64,000 bases of DNA from Sipunculus nudus (Eukaryota > Annelida > Sipuncula > Golfingiida > Sipunculidae). The notes beneath the pieces were generated by a model. The model ran no database searches. It was given only the letters and a program-made list of their open reading frames with translations, and was not told where the DNA came from. This document shows, piece after piece, positions 36,321-47,053 of this stretch (position 1 is the stretch's first letter; each line of letters starts with the position of its first letter). The translations under genes were made by a program, and so were the position numbers. The DNA is taken from assembly GCA_026874595.1 (NCBI GenBank), contig CM049306.1, positions 92,208,642-92,272,641 of the forward strand, in the 5' to 3' direction.

Positions 36321-37635
36321 AAATCAGGGGGAGTTTATGGTATTACAGAAGAAAATGTGGAGGTCCCTAACTACAGAATACTGTTCATATATGCTAGCTG
36401 TAGTATTCTATGTAACCTGCATACTAATTTTGACATATATATAATTTTTGCTTTTGACTGTGTATCAGCCTGTGTTGCAAAGATGACTAAGCAGTATTGT
36501 AAAGACATTTTGACTCATATGACCTTATAGTACACATTTTTATATTTTTCTCAGATTGCTATTCATTAAATAGAATTGAGTCCTAGCACTGAAGCTATTC
36601 CAAAAATGGTTTCATTTGCTCATTTGACCTCTAGTCATGCTGAGACATAGCAGTTGCTCTGGCATTGTTAAACAAGCATTAATTCTCTAGTCGCATAAAA
36701 ATCAGCTGTACCCATCATGTCCTTGTTTTTTCATCTTATTTAGTTCTTATCCTCTAGTAAACCATGTATGTGAAATATTAGTCATGACAGTTCAATCTGA
36801 ACGCTATTTTATAAGCAGGTGTAGCAACAGGATAAGTGGTTTTGGTATAATACAGCGTCATTTTTAACGGCTATTTTCATCGTTTTTCAAGTGTGAGCCT
36901 GTATGAGCCATGATTTTGATTATCATTAGGGTGCCGCTGTGTGTGAAATCAACAGATTACTTGCAGCCAGTGCACAGACATACCACACCCATGCATTATT
37001 TTGTCAGTTGAGCACCTGGGGCCCAGAGAGGTTGGATGAAGGGATTATTTCTTAGATCTTAAGTGTTTCATGACAGCTTTGTGTGTTAGTTAATCTTTAC
37101 CCAACTAGATTTATCTTCTTTAAGCAGGGTACATATAAGGCTTATTTTTGTATGAAAAAATTGTGGGTTTTGTCTGGAATTTAAAAAGTTCCCATCAAGA
37201 TTTTTACTCAGTCATGTGACAGACTTGGAGTAATTCAGAATTGGAGTCATGCAATATCTTTGCCAGGTCTTCAAATTTTGTACAGTATGGTATGCTAAAA
37301 CTAATATTGGCAAAGTATGAGCAAAGAATGATAAAAGTTGGATATTTGGTCATCTTGCTGACATGCAGTTTTCATTAAGGAAAACACTCAGTGTCAGATG
37401 GCAATCAAAGTAGTTGTGCTGGATTTGATCATATTGTTTCTAAGAATAAAGAAAGTGGGGGAAATTTGCATGACATTTCTGACATATGAGAAGGCCAAGT
37501 TGATCAATGGCATATATGTCCAAATTTATATGTTCTATTGACCAGTGCCCATGATAAGGATCAGTATGATGTATGCACTCAGCTAAAGTTTCAATATAAT
37601 TTGGCTTCCTGCCAATGGTGGTAAGCTTGTTAGCT

Positions 37636-37693
37636 GAGTGTCCTCGGCCATGGGTCACTTGTGTTGAATGTCCTCGGCCATGGGTCACTTGTT
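37636..37693 (+). repeat. Duplicated 3' terminus of the hairpin family
   Basis: After TTAGCTGAGTGTCC, the segment GTCCTCGGCCATGGGTCACT occurs twice in tandem, about 31 bp apart, ending CTTGTT. It matches the 3' terminal part of the hairpin-ended elements (CAGCTGAGCG...CCATGGGTCACTTGTT). No matching 5' end was found nearby, so this is a solo or relic terminus lying 460 bp upstream of copy C. Confidence 0.55.
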
Positions 37694-38156
37694 AATAAGT
37701 TATCTGGAACCTTCATCTATGAACTGTTTCACTTCTGTAAATGAGCTTTAAGGACACCTGCTCTTTGGAGAGCTCTTGTTGATATGATGGTATTTGGTCT
37801 GAGTTGTTCTGACTTGTCTCTTTGACAGATTAGCTTGTTGGCCACAAAAATCCTCTCAGGCCATAAAAGATTATCACCAGTAAAAGACCATCAGGAACTG
37901 CCAGCATTTGATGGGTTGTTCTTGATGGCATTAAAAGAGTGGAAACCCAGTCAAAAGCCAATCTATTACCCTAAACGCATTAGTACTTAACAGGTTTCTG
38001 AAAGGCACCAGCCAGAATACTTAAAAACTCAGGTGGAAACCACTAGCATAGCCTAGCTAAAAATTCATATTAAAATTTTTGTCAAGTAATTCTTAAGAAA
38101 AAGATGGGAAACTTTGAATAAAAAATGTTGTATGAGTTATTAGAGAGAGATATTTT

Positions 38157-39664
38157 TAGCTCAGTTGATTATAAGTCATCTGAGCTATAGTTGTGGTCCT
38201 TTGTCCGTCGTCCGTCCGGCCGTCCGTCCGTTTACAGGGCACGTTTTAAAACTGTTCGACCTACGAACCCAAAATTCTGCATACCAATAGATGTCCCCAA
38301 AATCTCCTACCATACCAAAAATTGGGTCATTAGGACTTCGTTCCTTCGAGATATTAAGGAAAAACCTCCGTTTTCCATAAAAAAGCCATTGTTTCAAAGC
38401 TGCCTAATATCAAAACCACTGATCTGTTTTTGATCATATTTAGTATTCTTATTTTTCCATACATTTTCTGTGCACATACCAAAAATTAGGTTAGTATTGG
38501 GTATTATTTTGAAGTTATGGGCCCAAATATAATGCAGTTTCTTAAAAATCAAGAAATATATTTGCTCACTTAACATGAGAATTGCTGAGGCTGGAGACTT
38601 TTTTCAGGAATAAAACTTTATTTAATCAAGATTCAACTGTTTACCCAAAATTAGATCTGAATTTTGCAAATTTTTCAAGTTATTAGCATAAATAAAAAAT
38701 CAGTACCTTAAATTTTGTCCAACCTTGGCAATGGCACGTTTTTTCCCTGTAAGTACTGTTGATTTAATTTTCACAGCATATATACATAATGATTTAGTCT
38801 TTTTAAATCTGAAGGAATTGTTTGAAAAGAGTAGCTTTTATTCAAGTTTTCATACACCATGTCAAGTGTTGTTTACATCTGGCCCACCTAGTAATACAGT
38901 CTTCACTTGCATTATGTAACCCACCCCAGGCAGCTTGCCTTGGCTTAGCTTGGCCACTACTAGCAGGCTTCCACTCTGCCCTGCACTCCCACCCCCGAGC
39001 TGGTGCATAAACTAGATGAATGTTATAATTTTCTGTATTTTATTTTATTTTTGGATATGCTACATTTTAGATTTTGTATTGAACCACCAGGGTTACAATG
39101 ATTAAAGTGCACATTTAATTGTGTCCACAAAGTGATGTATTGCTATGAAAGTGTGGATGTTCATCAGAGTGCTCATTAAAGTTTTCAATGTGTTTGACTT
39201 ATAACTCATGGTTGTATCAGTTGTTTCATGATACTGGCTAAATAATCAAAATTTATATTGCTGATCCTTTATTTCAGTTCATAAAATTAAACATTCCCAG
39301 TTTGCTCCTGGTATAATATATTGGGTGTTTTGATCCTTGGATTAATTTTAACACATGTATTAGTTTCATAGTTGAGAATACTTTTCTTTTTTTCTTTTAT
39401 TTAAATTTTTCCTGTTAGTGCTGTGGATTTATTTTTCACAGCATGTACACATTAGTATTTCATCTGTTAAAATCTGAAATTTGAAACTTAATTGATCAAA
39501 AACTGTAGATTTTATTCAAGTTTCCAGGTACCAAGTCTTCATTGTTTACATCAGGTCAGTTTGAATGCAGTGTACTGGGCAGTTACATAACACCTTCAGG
39601 TCTGACCTACTGCCACTGTGAGTGTCTGGGTCAGGCTGGGTCAGGCAGTAATTACCAGAGAGCC

Positions 39665-39722
<58 letters not shown>

Positions 39723-39729
39723 AGTGCAG

Positions 39730-39775
<46 letters not shown>

Positions 39776-39797
39776 CTTTTTCTCTCTCTCTCTCTTT

Positions 39798-39858
<61 letters not shown>

Positions 39859-41223
39859 CCTTATTGCCTCCCTTTCTCCCTCCATCCCATTCTGTTGACA
39901 GGTACTATAAACTAGATACATTAGCTATAAATGTTGAAGCAATTTAGAAATGTGAATCAACTGAAATATTCACAATCACATGTATGTTATACTGTAAATT
40001 TATAGTAACATTCGTAAACCTGGATAAAAATTATGTAATAAAAAAAAGGAATAAATGCAAATATTGTTAATTTTTTATTGGCCCAGTAGAATGGGGAAAA
40101 AAATGATTTGCTTTGTTTCTCCATCTTTCTGTCTGTTTTAAATATTTAATGTTCATGAATAAACTTTTTTTATAAGCACTGTTGAATTAAATTTCATATC
40201 CTGTATGTATATGCAAGGGAGTTGTAACTCTCACCATCCCCTTCTTCATCCCACTGAGGCTTTGCTCCTTGGCACTGTGAACAATAGTTCTATGGCTATA
40301 GCATAAAATTTAATAATTAAAGAAAATATCTGCAGAGAGACAGAGCCGTTGTAACTCTGATCATAACACAACCCCCCCCCCCCCCCACATCAAGTCATTG
40401 CACCTGTGGAGTGGGGACGTTATGGCAACTGTATACATATCATAAAATTGATAAAAAAGGTTTACCAAATAAATTGGATTTCATCAGACAAATGTGTAAA
40501 CTGTTGAACTGTCAACAGCTTATCAAAAATGTAAGTAATGGAAAGGCATGGTCAGATCTCAAATATTATTTGCAACATTTTCTTAAATCATATAAAGGAA
40601 CCATGGCCCAAATTACCTCTTCCTCTCAAACTTTATCTACATTTCATCATATTTTTAATATTTTAACCTTCTAGGTGGTTCAGTAATGTTGACCATTTGT
40701 CCATAGGTACCTATGTACATGCCAGAAATTATGTCAATATTGTGTAATATGTAGACGTGAGGGTCATCAAAATAATGTACCTTGTCAAGACCGATCTTGT
40801 CAAGATATCATGTCATACAGTCACAAATTCATAAATCACTTCATCAGCATAGTTAATCATAACCTTGTATCTGTCAAATTGAAAGCTTGCAGTTTTCCAT
40901 ACACTATAGATCCTTCAACCAATAGCCTTATCATCATTATACCACTGCTTAGTATACTGTCATTGCATTCATATTTGCTCAAATAAATTTTTTTCGACCC
41001 CTCCCAAATAAATAAAAAATAAACCATATTTTACTCCATATTAATCCATCAGTCAGATTATTTCATATATCATTTACTCACATATTACATTATATTCCTT
41101 TATAAAAGCCCAACATGACCATGATATTCATAAGATTTTTCTACTCAATATAGTATAACAATGGTGATACATTTATAGTCCAATCATGATCAGCTGAGCG
41201 CCGTGACCCATGGGTCCCTTGTT
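38157..41223 (+). mobile_element. Hairpin-ended element, copy C (divergent, long)
   Basis: The 5' end is the family hairpin, TAGCTCAG...CTGAGCTA, followed by CCTTTGTCCGTCGTCCGTCC and TTTACAGGGCAC. The 3' end, CAGCTGAGCG then CCGTGACCCATGGGTCCCTT, lies in the same orientation 3.07 kb away. The interior differs from the other copies. It begins with ACCAAAAATTGGGTCATTAG-type sequence and contains two diverged ~690-bp repeats (CTGTTGATTTAATTTTCACAGCATAT near 38758 and GCTGTGGATTTATTTTTCACAGCAT near 39420). It also holds interrupted (TC)n tracts and a C13 run near 40374. Open frames across 38191-39010 are incidental. Treating both ends as one element is inference. Confidence 0.55.
39662..39855. 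repeat. Interrupted (TC)n tracts
   Basis: Three long CT/TC tracts are separated by a short GGTAGTGCAG interruption and by CTTTTT and TTTCAA breaks. They lie within copy C of the hairpin family. All serine/leucine- or arginine/glutamate-rich frames here (39542-39947, both strands) are simple-sequence artefacts. Confidence 0.95.
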
Positions 41224-41602
41224 TTTATTGTTTTGTTGCTTTATTATCCTGTTGACTCTCTAGGAAATTATATTGTTACAATTAGGAGTGTGTGTGTTTG
41301 TAATGATTAGTGAAAGAAAGCAATTAAACTAATGACATAATATTAATTATTATTTGTTGAGCCACTGCTAGAATTTCTCAACACTGGAGTTAGAAATGTT
41401 AGTGTGATTTATGGCAGAAATTATTAATGTCTGAATTTATTTGTGAAAGTCTGATACATATTCTACTAAGACAAATTTATTTATCTCTATTGCATAAAAA
41501 AAATTAGTTTGATGTCTCACACTAAAACATTGGCAAACAAGTCACTTGTCGCTATAGAATTGATTGGATTGCTGCCAGGATTTCATGCAGACATCACCTT
41601 AC

Positions 41603-41727
41603 ATTAGCATCAAACAGTGCAGCTTCAGCTATATCCACTGCCTGTCTGAGGTGCAGCAATGGAAGCAGAAGGCGCTCCACAGCAGGGATCAGGGTGGCTC
41701 CACTGGGAGTCAATCTGACATCTGCAG
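41603..41727 (-). CDS. Candidate internal exon, unknown helical protein
   Basis: On the minus strand the segment lies between an acceptor TATCCTAATCAG (or the alternative CTGCAG six bases in) and a strong donor AAT|GTAAGG. It is 125 nt, entered in phase 1 and left in phase 0. The translation is ADVRLTPSGATLIPAVERLL, then LPLLHLRQAV, then DIAEAALFDAN: a short beta-like start followed by one long amphipathic helix with regular leucine spacing. It is clearly richer in G+C than the flanking AT-rich DNA. I do not recognise the family. One plus-strand frame is also open over most of it (ending at a TGA near 41730), which lowers confidence. It would belong to a minus-strand gene that might also include the block at 35555-36320. 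Confidence 0.35.
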
Positions 41728-41872
41728 CTGATTAGGATACAATTATGTGTAATTATTGGGTCTAGGTTTTCTCACTGGGGTATAATTCTAGCTGTTCAGC
41801 AGATTAGGGAATATAAAAAAATACTAGAATAGAAAATTTATATATGACACAGAGTAGGATGAGACCTAATGC

Positions 41873-42327
41873 TTAAAGCCAGCTGTTTCCCCCTACCTTT
41901 TTTGTAGAATATATGAAATTTCTGGTTTAATTACTCTGCATGCATATTAATGAGTGGTAGGTAATTCCTTTAAAAACAGATTAGAATGCCTCTGTGGGTG
42001 ATGTATAAGCATGTTTATCTACACACTCAGTTCACGCACCAGTGTTGACACACAAAATTAAACGTAATCTAAGATGATTGTTTGCATGTGTACAGAAGTT
42101 GAAAGATCACTAGTTGCATAACGCCCTTTGCAAACTCAAGTTTGTCTGATTTTCTTCCAGATTGCCAACTTTTCTTTATGTGTTAAAATCATAAACAATT
42201 TATAAACTTGTAAATATAAACAAAAGAAACAGCCTTTATATGGAGGGATATAAGGACTATTATTATAAAAGGATCAAGGGATTTTCTCTAGTTACTAGAC
42301 ATCACACATTGAAATAGGCCCCTTTAA
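41873..42327 (+). mobile_element. TTAA-bounded non-autonomous transposon, copy 3
   Basis: It starts TTAAAGCCAGCTGTTTCC and ends GGCCCCTTTAA. Landmarks shared with copies 1 and 2 are ATTACTCTGCATGCATATTA, TAAGATGATTGTTTGCATG, TGAAAGATCACTAGTTGCA, TAAATATAAACAAAAG and the closing AATAGGCCCCTTTAA. Its right end runs directly into a tandem array of its own terminal segment (next entry). Confidence 0.7.
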
Positions 42328-42487
42328 AAGACGTCAGATATCAGAATTGGTCCCTTTAATAGATGTCAGATATTGGAATAGGTCCCTTTAATAGATGTCA
42401 GATATCAGAAGAGGCCCCTTTAATGACGTCAGATATCAGAAGAGGCCCCTTTAATAGACGTTAGATATCGGAATAGGCTCCTTTAAG
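42298..42487 (+). repeat. 31-33-bp tandem array derived from a transposon end
   Basis: Six units of the pattern GACGTCAGATATCAGAATAG then G(G/T)(C/T)CCCTTTAA follow each other, with CCCTTTAA (TCCTTTAA in the last) at about 42320, 42352, 42385, 42416, 42447 and 42479. The first unit is the right end of the preceding TTAA-bounded element; the others repeat it with a few substitutions. Copies 1 and 2 of that element have a single terminal unit. Confidence 0.85.
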
Positions 42488-44027
42488 GAGTTTGACTTTA
42501 GAGCAGAAGGTCCACTGTTTGAACCCAGCCAGTACCTCAAAAGCAAAAAAAGGTGAAATCTCATTAAATCCTGAGAGATTCACTCAAATTATCTTAATGG
42601 CAGATTATGACTTTGAGATTATTTATAATCCTATGTATATAAATCCTGAATTCCAGAAGGCTTAATAAAGAAATTCTAATTGAATGGTTACCTTCATAAT
42701 CATTCAAGAGGACAGGGACCTATCCTTTAAACAAAGAGGTTGCAGGTACCCTAATTACATTTTAAAAATGGAATTAAGGCTGCTTCCAGATTTGCATCTC
42801 AAATAATGTCGTTGAAACAGAACCATGAACTGTAGTTAAGAATTAATTAGATAAATTAAAGCCCGGCTAAACAAGCAAATTATGAATGCTCAGTTTTGTT
42901 TGGTCTTAGTTTGTTTCTGCTGAACTGAACACCTGATAATTAAGTGATTACTGTGAGCACTTTCATGCCATCATCTTTATGTTCCATCCCTATCACTCCA
43001 GTGATGAATCAATAAAAGCCAGCTTTATGTCAAGTAATGTTTCAATGACCCGAGCTCTTGATCTGGGTACTAGTAAATCCCTAGGGTTTATTTTATTCAT
43101 GAATTACAAATTTGTTTTTCCTACGCACAGTTTGTCCTGAGAAGCTCAAAGCCAGCAGGACCCATCAATCAGAGAATTACTCCACTCTCATTCTGTTAAT
43201 GCCCTCTGTGTGGATGGGCATTTAAATTGGTGTAATGGAGCTATATGAATGATCTATCAGAAGTAAATGTGTTGGAACAATAACTGTGTTTTTAGGCCCC
43301 ATGGGAATCGATCATGGTCTGAATGTTGAAACTACCAGTTTCCAGTGTCCTTTAATACGGCTGTGCTTATCACAGAAACAGTTTTCTTCCTTAAAAGATT
43401 TTCACCTTGCTATCTGATGTTTACCAAAGCAGGATGATCAAGTTACATGTGATTATTCATTCTAAATTGCCTACAGTTGGCACAGTTTGAGGCGAGAATT
43501 CCTCCTGTAAATTGGTAATTTTCTTCAGAATAGCTACTACTGCAAGGTAAGATAGTTAATCTTTCAGGAACAAGGGGGGGGGGGGGGGGGGGGAATCTCA
43601 CTTAGACACTTGGTTCTGGGGTTCCAAGCATTCAACCTAATGAGAAATTTCTTGCTGTTGTTCCGAGAGGATCAAAGGTGGCTCTTGTAGCAGTCACTGA
43701 CTTTAGGCGATTACCACAAAAGCAAGTCAACTGCGTTAACACTGGGATGAAAACTGATCTTATATTTCACTCTGATCAGTTAATCATATAATGACACAAT
43801 AGCCAATCATGAAATAATAAGAAAAAGATGTAAAAAAACCCCATAATTTCACTAACATTTCAAAATATGACAATGGTCAGCTCTCATTTGGATCGACACA
43901 CCATATTCCAGTGTGACAACCACAAAAATTTAAGCCTGAGCTTTGTATCTTTTTCTTCATATTGTAAGCCCCAAAGTTTTATTAAAATGTCACCACAATT
44001 TTGACTGTTGATATATTGTGCATGTAG
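42488..44027. other. Spacer with polyG tract and a SINE-like B box
   Basis: GTCCACTGTTTGAACCCAGC at 42508-42527 resembles a tRNA B box but lacks the other tRNA features. A G20 run lies at 43574-43593. Acceptor-like sequences at about 43130 (TTTTTCCTACGCACAG) and 43294 (TGTGTTTTTAG) precede 22-38-codon open stretches on the plus strand that I cannot assign to any family. Confidence 0.35.
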
Positions 44028-44029
44028 TA

Positions 44030-45901
44030 CCGTATTCGACGTAATAAGCGCCCCGGGCGCTCTCAAAATTAAATTTTTCCAATTTTTATACCCTAATAAG
44101 CGCCCCCCCCCCCCCCCCCCCCCCAACATCTGCACCCTTCCAAAGTGTATTACGATCCTCCAATTCAACACTGCGACTTGTGTACACGTGTTTGACTTCA
44201 TAGCACATTCAGGACAATTCAGAAAAAAACAATGATCATTTAACAATGGTTGTGTAATCCAAGTGATACCGATTTGCAGACGATTTTATTTTGTGTTGCA
44301 TGAGAGAATTGTCTGAATGACTACAGTTCAAGATTTCCTTTGCAGGTGAAGAGGAAAATAAGGATGGTAATAAATGAACGCTTTTATAAAAGTCAACGCC
44401 TAATAAGGTAGCAGAATATATAAAATGTTCATATAAAAATATGTAAAACAGTATTTATTTGAACGATAAAAAAAATTTACAGGACATCGGTACCCCGATT
44501 ATGTCAGTCACCTTGCGCAAATGCCAAATACAAAATCCGGGGTTTTGTTTTAAAATTGTTAGGAAATTTGTCATATTTATATCCCACGGAAACAAGGTCC
44601 CTTTCTTGAAAACATTCATTTCTCGACGTAGTCCAATAATACAAGCTTGACAAACATTGTCACCTGAGGAAAGGCCGCTTCATATTTATAATTATAATGC
44701 GCTACTGGTTGTCTTGTAATTGAAGTGCCATGAGCGAGTCTCCGTGTATGTCAGTGTGCAAGCCAGCTGACAGCGTCCGCATTCACTGGACTTGTGAACA
44801 TTTTACGCAGTAAATACGGCACCATATGAAACATTCATCCTTGTTTTAACATGCATATTACGTGCTACTGGATGGCACTTGGTTAGGCAAGTTCCCAGCA
44901 TCCCTTGCGCAAGCGCTGTATACACACAGATTAACCCAGGGCACTGGGATCTTGAGTACACGGGTAAGCCCTTCACGCTGTCAGCGGCATCGACAATTAT
45001 ATCACTGTGTACATGTTTCTAAGTGCATTGTTAAGATATTATTTGGCAAAAAATACATTGAAACTTATATTTTATCAGGATTGGGAATTCCGTTTTGGTC
45101 TGTCAATTCCGCAATTCCGTCCGCGGTCGCGTAAATTCACTGGCTCTACTGTCAGAAGGGCTTTCATATATTGATTCAGTTAAAATCCCTGTGTCAATGC
45201 GGCAAGGGCAAACCTTTTCTTACCAATTATTTAGCTATGTGCACATGGAAATTTGATGTATAAACGATAAATTCAAACAAAAACCAAAGCACTGTAATGT
45301 TCTTTATTGAGTGTATATTACCACCATACGGACATGATCACTGATATTCACGGCGTCAAGTTTGGCCGACGTAATAATTCGAATTGCCGTAAATTTTCCT
45401 GGGCGGCCCTGAGGACGCTGAGAAACTTGTACCAGTGTATAAGACGGCCGCCCTTCTTTGCCAATATTTTAAGATATAATTTATCGTCCTGTACACGAGC
45501 AAATACGGTTAGTAATAAATATTTCATTGCATAATACATCCACATACGTACCTGAATTCAGGTCACCGGTTCAGCATGGCCACCTACAGTATCTGCCTTC
45601 ACGGACACTGTCATTCTGTGTTATCTATGATACACTTGACCAGTGATTCTGTTATGTGTAACTAATATTATTATTATATTAGATAATAAAGCTTAACGGA
45701 GATTGAATAAAAACTGGTGGTAACTTTTAAGCTTGGCGGGGAGAAATGAAAGCATTACGTTGTCCTGTGTTATATTGGCTAGGGAGAAAAGTGAGGTTAG
45801 GATGACTCATCCTTTAGTTTCATAAAGTAATCTCCCAATTCCGGTGGGGGGGGGGGGGGGGGCGCTTATTACGGGAGGGGCGCTTATTACGTCGAATACG
45901 G
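44030..45901. mobile_element. TA-bounded DNA transposon, non-autonomous, 1.87 kb
   Basis: The two ends are perfect inverted repeats beginning CCGTATTCGACGTAATAAGC and continuing GCCCC. Both are flanked by TA (44028-44029 and 45902-45903), the target duplication of Tc1/mariner-type elements. The word TAATAAGCGCCCC occurs twice in each arm. The left arm then runs into a C22 tract (44103-44124) and the right arm into a G17 tract (45846-45862), which are mutually complementary. The interior has no transposase frame; the longest frames (120 codons at 43884-44246, and 65 at 45348-45545) are incidental or reflect a nested repeat. Non-autonomous status is inferred. Confidence 0.85.
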
Positions 45902-45903
45902 TA

Positions 45904-46732
45904 ATGAAGATGTTGATAAAAATTAAAATCTGTTTTAAGTATGGATTATGTCAACAATCCTTTTAGTTCAAGAATAAGGTTCCATTGACCTGATTTGTTA
46001 AAACTACAGCCATGCATCCATGTATTACATATTGTACATATGTAACAGAATATGGTTAAATCAAAAACAGACCTAGAAATATGCTACATATGATATTGTG
46101 ACAAAGGCATCAACAGAAGCCTGTGTTACAGCTAAAAAGCCATTTTTTACAGAGACTTCATTTAAAGATTGTCAGAAGATGCATGGTTATTAAAGTTTGG
46201 AGCAGTAACAGGTGTTCATTTAATACCAAATTATTTACTGATTTTAAAAGTTTAATTCTACTTGAAACTCTAGGCAAAGAGGACTTAAGTTTGGAATGAA
46301 TTTAAATGTTAACATTGACTTTTTTCCAGGGTTTATGATTCATCTAAATTTCTTTAGGAAGTGAAACTGTTCAAACCCATGCATCGCTTATTTCAGGTCG
46401 CTTTATGTGTATGTATAGATAACTGAATGAGTACTTTACAAAATAAACTGCAATGGTTCTATAAGCCTTCTTATAATACAGTAATGATACCCTTAATGGT
46501 TATAGTGGTTCATGTCAAGTGTTCATGCATACGCTGATAAAAGGTGCTTTACAGAACAAGGTTCGAACCAGTCTTTTAATTACTGTCCCAACAATAATCC
46601 ACTTTAACATCATTGGAATCTTCCTTCCTGGGACCCTTGCCATTACAGTATTAGGTTGATCTATGTAATATTCATATGAGATTCATGTTCATATTGATAA
46701 AAATAACAGGTAACATAATATGAACTATAAAT
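45904..46732. other. Spacer without recognised feature
   Basis: AT-rich; nothing supported. Confidence 0.45.
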
Positions 46733-47053
46733 CTGCATTCTAAGAAATGCAAGCCTCCGCCATATGGGGAGTCTCTATTGTGGGATATGCTCCAAAACTG
46801 TGTTTGCATTCATTTATTCAGCCTATTTTCCCCAGGTTCATCCATGCATAAGTGACTGTACATTTTTGATTATTCCTTATGTTCCTGAATCCGGATCATG
46901 TGCCAGGTTCACACCAAATTCTCATCAATTCTTTATTGGCCCGTGCCTGCATGCCCTGAAAATTTTATGAGAGTCTCTTCATGATTGTGTGATTTATTTT
47001 CTGAACAAACACACACAAATGGGGATGAAAGCATTTCCTCCTGGCATAGGCAA
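46733..47053 (-). repeat. Dispersed ~330-bp repeat, copy 3
   Basis: In reverse orientation it opens with the terminal hairpin GCATTCTAAGAAATGC, followed by CATAAGTGACTGTACATTTT, CATGCCCTGAAAATTTTATG, GAACAAACACACACAAATGG and GGGATGAAAGCATTTCCTCC. Order and content match copies 1, 2 and 4. Confidence 0.7.

Noticed and set aside
39542-39947. Four long overlapping open frames on both strands
   Set aside because: They translate a (TC)n/(GA)n microsatellite into serine/leucine or arginine/glutamate runs.
42298-42487. Short regularly spaced repeats considered as a CRISPR array
   Set aside because: Units are contiguous with no unique spacers, derive from a transposon end and lie in an animal genome.
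42500-42560. tRNA-like GTTTGAACCC box
   Set aside because: Only a B-box match; no D-arm, anticodon arm or acceptor stem, so no tRNA gene or complete SINE can be claimed.
44008-44246. Proline-rich and glycine-rich frames over the C22 tract
   Set aside because: Homopolymer translation inside a transposon arm.
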